A stretch of DNA of 15,506 nucleotides from Atopostipes sp043425375 (GTDB lineage Bacteria > Bacillota > Bacilli > Lactobacillales > Carnobacteriaceae_A). The stretch covers positions 1 to 15,506 of the forward strand of contig JBHWQC010000096.1 of the NCBI GenBank assembly GCA_043425375.1, read 5' to 3'. Positions within the stretch are counted from its first letter, which is position 1. The number at the start of each line of letters is the position of its first letter. A program made the translations under genes and the position numbers. The notes below the pieces were generated by a model that had not been told where the DNA came from, did no database searches, and was given only the letters and a program-made list of their open reading frames with translations. Below are positions 12,909-15,506 of this stretch, piece after piece.

Positions 12909-14096
12909 TTACTTGTCTGTGATAGCTGCGATGCCTGGTAATTCTTTACCTTCTAAGTATTCCAAGCTCGCCCCGCCACCTGTTGAAATATGACTGAAGT
13001 CATCCTCATAGCCTAATTGTTGCACAGCGGTTGCTGAATCGCCACCACCGACAATTGTTGTCGCGCCATCCAAGTCAGCTAATAGTTTCGATAATTCTTC
13101 CGTTCCTTTGGCGAAGTTTGACATTTCAAACACGCCCATTGGACCGTTCCAAACGACTGTTTTTGCGCCTTCTAGTTCTTTTTTAAATAATTCAATGGTT
13201 TTAGGACCAATGTCCAGACCCATTTGGTCGGCTGGGATATCGCCTTCGACCACTTGTGAAGGGGCGTCGTTATCAAATTCAGGTGCAACGACAGTATCCA
13301 CTGGTAATACAAGCTTGTCGCCTGCTTCTTCAATAAGTGATCCCGCTAATTCGACTTTGTCTTCTTCAAGCAAGGACGTACCGATTTCTTTGCCTTGAGC
13401 TTTGAAGAACGTATAAGCCATTCCGCCGCCAATTAACACCTTGTCGGCCACATCTAATAAGTTTTCGATGACACCAATTTTATCAGACACTTTCGCGCCG
13501 CCTAAGATGGCTATAAAAGGACGCTCCGGATTGTCAACAGCTCCGCCGATAAAGTCGATTTCTTTTTGAACCAAGAAACCAGCCGCCGATTCCACATTTG
13601 AAGCCACACCTACGTTTGAAGCATGGGCACGGTGGGCTGTTCCAAAGGCATCGTTGACGAAGACGTCACCTAATGACGCCCAGTATTGGCCTAATTCTGC
13701 ATCGTTGCCACTTTCTTTTTTACCGTCTAGGTCTTCGAAACGTGTGTTTTCAAACATTAACACATCGCCTTCATCCAAAGCATCGATTGCATTTTCTAAT
13801 TCTGTCCCGCGTGTTTCAGGGATAAAAGTCACTTCTTTTCCTAACAATTCGCTTAAGCGGACTGCCACTGGACGCAGTGAGTTTTTCGCTTTGTCTTCTT
13901 CGGACTTAATTCGACCCAAGTGAGAAAAGACAATTACCTTTCCGCCTTGTTCAATAATATATTCAAGTGTTGGTAATGCCGCTTCAATTCGGTTATCGTT
14001 TGTGATTTCACCGTCTTTCATGGGTACGTTGAAATCTGCACGAACAAGTACTTTTTTACCTTTTAAGTCTAAATCTTTTACTGATTTTTTAGCCAT
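12909..14096 (-). CDS. pgk: Phosphoglycerate kinase
   Basis: It transfers the acyl-phosphate of 1,3-bisphosphoglycerate to ADP, the first ATP-yielding step of glycolysis. The 395-residue two-domain protein shows the N-terminal substrate motif VRADFNVP (19-25), FSHLGR, the catalytic-domain motif AILGGAKVSDKIGVIENLL, and the nucleotide-binding VGGGDSATAV (about 349-358) and STGGGASLE (about 371-379). The start is ATG 14096 with GAGGGG a few bases upstream. It lies 89 bases after gapA, and that gap contains a strong hairpin that may lower its expression relative to gapA. Confidence 0.98.
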   Translation of the reverse strand: MAKKSVKDLDLKGKKVLVRADFNVPMKDGEITNDNRIEAALPTLEYIIEQGGKVIVFSHLGRIKSEEDKAKNSLRPVAVRLSELLGKEVTFIPETRGTELENAIDALDEGDVLMFENTRFEDLDGKKESGNDAELGQYWASLGDVFVNDAFGTAHRAHASNVGVASNVESAAGFLVQKEIDFIGGAVDNPERPFIAILGGAKVSDKIGVIENLLDVADKVLIGGGMAYTFFKAQGKEIGTSLLEEDKVELAGSLIEEAGDKLVLPVDTVVAPEFDNDAPSQVVEGDIPADQMGLDIGPKTIELFKKELEGAKTVVWNGPMGVFEMSNFAKGTEELSKLLADLDGATTIVGGGDSATAVQQLGYEDDFSHISTGGGASLEYLEGKELPGIAAITDK

Positions 14097-14121
14097 GTAA
14101 TCCCCTCATTCTGTATAAAGT

Positions 14122-14158
14122 AAAAAAGCAGGAAGCGCGATCGCTTCCCGCTTTTTTT
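14122..14158 (-). terminator. Intraoperonic hairpin/terminator between gapA and pgk
   Basis: GCAGGAAGCG and CGCTTCCCGC flank a CGAT loop, with one mismatch (A against C), and T-runs are present on both sides. On the minus strand it is followed by TTTTTT and would act as a partial terminator or mRNA stabiliser, letting gapA be made in excess of pgk and the later genes. Confidence 0.75.
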
Positions 14159-14185
14159 AAAGCTTCTTATTTTTGTTGAAATGGA

Positions 14186-15187
14186 TTAGTCTAATTTTGC
14201 AAAGTGGTCTAATGTACGAACCATGTTTGCGACAAATCCGTACTCGTTGTCATACCATGCAACAGTCTTCACTAATTGTGAACCGTCTTTTGCTTCTTGA
14301 ACTTCTGTTAAAGTTGAATCAAAGACTGAACCTGAAGGGAAGCCAATGATGTCTGAAGAAACAATTTGGTCTTCGTTGTATGCAAATGACTCATTTGAGA
14401 ATTCTTTCATTTTTGCATTAATTTCTTCAACTGTTACACTTTCTTCTAGTAATGAATAGAAGATTGTGTGTGATCCTGTAATTGTAGGAACACGTAGTGC
14501 TGAACCATCAAGTAAACCGTCAACTGCTGGGATAACTTTACCAATTGCTTTTGCAGCACCTGTTGTAGCTGGAATAATGTTTTGTGCTGCTGCACGCCCA
14601 CTTCTGAATTTCTTGTTTGGTGAGTCTTGCAGTGCTTGTGTCGCTGTGTACGCATGAACAGTGACCATGTTTCCTGCTTTAATTGTGTAGTTATCGTTTA
14701 ATACTTTAACTAATGGTGCTAAAGAGTTTGTTGTACATGAAGCCGCTGAGATGATTTGGTCATCCGCTTCAATCTCATCTTCGTTTACACCGTGAACAAT
14801 CATTTTTGCGTCACTTGCAGGCGCTGAAATTAATACGCGTTTTGCACCAGCATCAATATGTGCTTGTGATTTTTCAAGGCTTGTGTAGAAACCAGTACAT
14901 TCTAAAACAATATCGATTCCTAAGTCGCCCCAAGGCAATTTGCTTGCATCTGGTTCTTCAAATGCTTTAATTTCTTTACCATCAACAACGATTGAGTCGC
15001 CTTTTGCTTCAACGTCTCCTTGGAAAGTTCCAAAAGCTGTATCGTATTTGAATAGATACGCTAAGTTGTCGTTATCTGTTAAATCGTTAACAGCTACTAC
15101 TTCTAAATCACTATTTTCTTCTAGTAAACGACGTAGAGTTAAACGACCAATTCTTCCAAAACCGTTAATTGCTACTTTCAATGACAT
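14186..15187 (-). CDS. gapA: Glyceraldehyde-3-phosphate dehydrogenase (NAD-dependent, glycolytic)
   Basis: It oxidises glyceraldehyde-3-phosphate to 1,3-bisphosphoglycerate with NAD+. The 333-residue protein opens MSLKVAINGFGRIGRLTLRR with the Rossmann motif, and has Asp35 in VVAVNDLTD for NAD preference. The catalytic Cys151 is in SAASCTTNSLAP and His178 in TVHAYTATQ. The phosphate-binding S-loop reads RSGRAAAQNIIPATTGAAKA, and WYDNEYGF is near the end. The start is ATG 15187 with AAGGAGG nine bases upstream. The gene follows cggR by 35 bases and leads the glycolytic structural genes, the order expected for glycolytic rather than gluconeogenic GAPDH. Confidence 0.98.
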   Translation of the reverse strand: MSLKVAINGFGRIGRLTLRRLLEENSDLEVVAVNDLTDNDNLAYLFKYDTAFGTFQGDVEAKGDSIVVDGKEIKAFEEPDASKLPWGDLGIDIVLECTGFYTSLEKSQAHIDAGAKRVLISAPASDAKMIVHGVNEDEIEADDQIISAASCTTNSLAPLVKVLNDNYTIKAGNMVTVHAYTATQALQDSPNKKFRSGRAAAQNIIPATTGAAKAIGKVIPAVDGLLDGSALRVPTITGSHTIFYSLLEESVTVEEINAKMKEFSNESFAYNEDQIVSSDIIGFPSGSVFDSTLTEVQEAKDGSQLVKTVAWYDNEYGFVANMVRTLDHFAKLD

Positions 15188-15222
15188 AAATGATTTCCTC
15201 CTTAAGAAAATCTTACCTTTTT

Positions 15223-15506
15223 TTATTTTAAAGGGTTGCCCCCGTTTAAAATCTCTTTTGCTGCTGCTTCATCTGTAATCAGCCAAGTATGCGATGGAGC
15301 AGTCTTTAAATAGGCTTCAATGGCTACGGCTTTTTCTTTCCCGCCGGCTACAGTAATTTTGTGTTCAATATTTTTTAGGGAAGAAGATTGCAAACCGATG
15401 TTGGATAATTTGTACACCACTTCGCCTTCTTTATTGATAAATTCCCCAAAGGCCTCTGCAACGGCTTCTTTTTCAATAAGAAGCTCTAAAGTTGCCTGAT
15501 CTAACC
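15223..15506 (-). CDS. cggR: Central glycolytic genes regulator CggR, C-terminal part
   Basis: The frame is open to the window edge, so this is the last 94 codons of a longer gene whose N-terminal helix-turn-helix lies outside. The visible part ends with the SorC-family sugar-phosphate-binding fold, including NIEHKITVAGGKEKAVAIEA and SHTWLITDEAAAKEIL, as in CggR. CggR represses the gapA operon and is relieved by fructose-1,6-bisphosphate. Its position directly before gapA, 35 bases away on the same strand, supports the call. The operator and operon promoter would lie upstream of the window. A deoxyribose-type SorC regulator is a less likely alternative given the context. Confidence 0.92.
   Translation of the reverse strand, partial: LDQATLELLIEKEAVAEAFGEFINKEGEVVYKLSNIGLQSSSLKNIEHKITVAGGKEKAVAIEAYLKTAPSHTWLITDEAAAKEILNGGNPLK

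Overview
The window reads as the chromosome of a low-GC Gram-positive bacterium, most likely a member of the Lactobacillales (Carnobacteriaceae-like); this placement is an inference from family resemblance. Supporting points are canonical Shine-Dalgarno sites, sigma-A type promoters, a fermentative L-lactate dehydrogenase, a secG-esterase-rnr-smpB block and a cggR-gapA-pgk-tpiA-gpmI-eno glycolytic operon. The exported lipoproteins are strikingly acidic, with almost no Lys or Arg, which would fit a salt- or alkali-adapted surface.

Layout. 2-460 (+) is the 3' end of ldh, closed by a terminator. 461-1770 has no conventional gene. On the minus strand it holds a good promoter (1448-1476), a possible 12-codon leader ORF, a second promoter, and three very small ORFs (42, 43 and 27 codons) that read as membrane peptides and mostly have good ribosome sites. 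Just upstream of the first promoter is an array of about 4.5 tandem 41-bp repeats in strict register. A bidirectional terminator (about 1723-1762) then closes smpB. 1771-5684 (-) carries secG, a carboxylesterase, rnr (RNase R) and smpB, for protein export and RNA or ribosome quality control, with a terminator between secG and the esterase. 5684-5876 is a compact divergent control region: overlapping secG and cstA promoters, a one-mismatch cre (CcpA) site over both -35 boxes, and a perfect 26-bp palindrome at the cstA transcription start. 5876-7354 (+) is a CstA-family carbon-starvation/pyruvate transporter.

7474-8882 (-) holds three paralogous lipoproteins. One carries two PepSY domains; the other two consist only of a lipobox signal peptide plus an Asp-Pro/Glu-rich tail. 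8883-9140 contains promoter elements and palindromes. 9226 to the end (-) is the central glycolytic operon, transcribed cggR (partial), gapA, pgk, tpiA, gpmI, eno, with a strong terminator after eno.

How the genes work together: the glycolytic operon converts glyceraldehyde-3-phosphate to phosphoenolpyruvate, with triose phosphate isomerase feeding it, and CggR would adjust it to fructose-1,6-bisphosphate. LDH disposes of pyruvate and NADH. CstA, under apparent catabolite control, would recover pyruvate or related substrates when sugar runs out. The most unusual parts are the repeat array plus tiny membrane-peptide cluster at 672-1697 and the acidic lipoprotein family.
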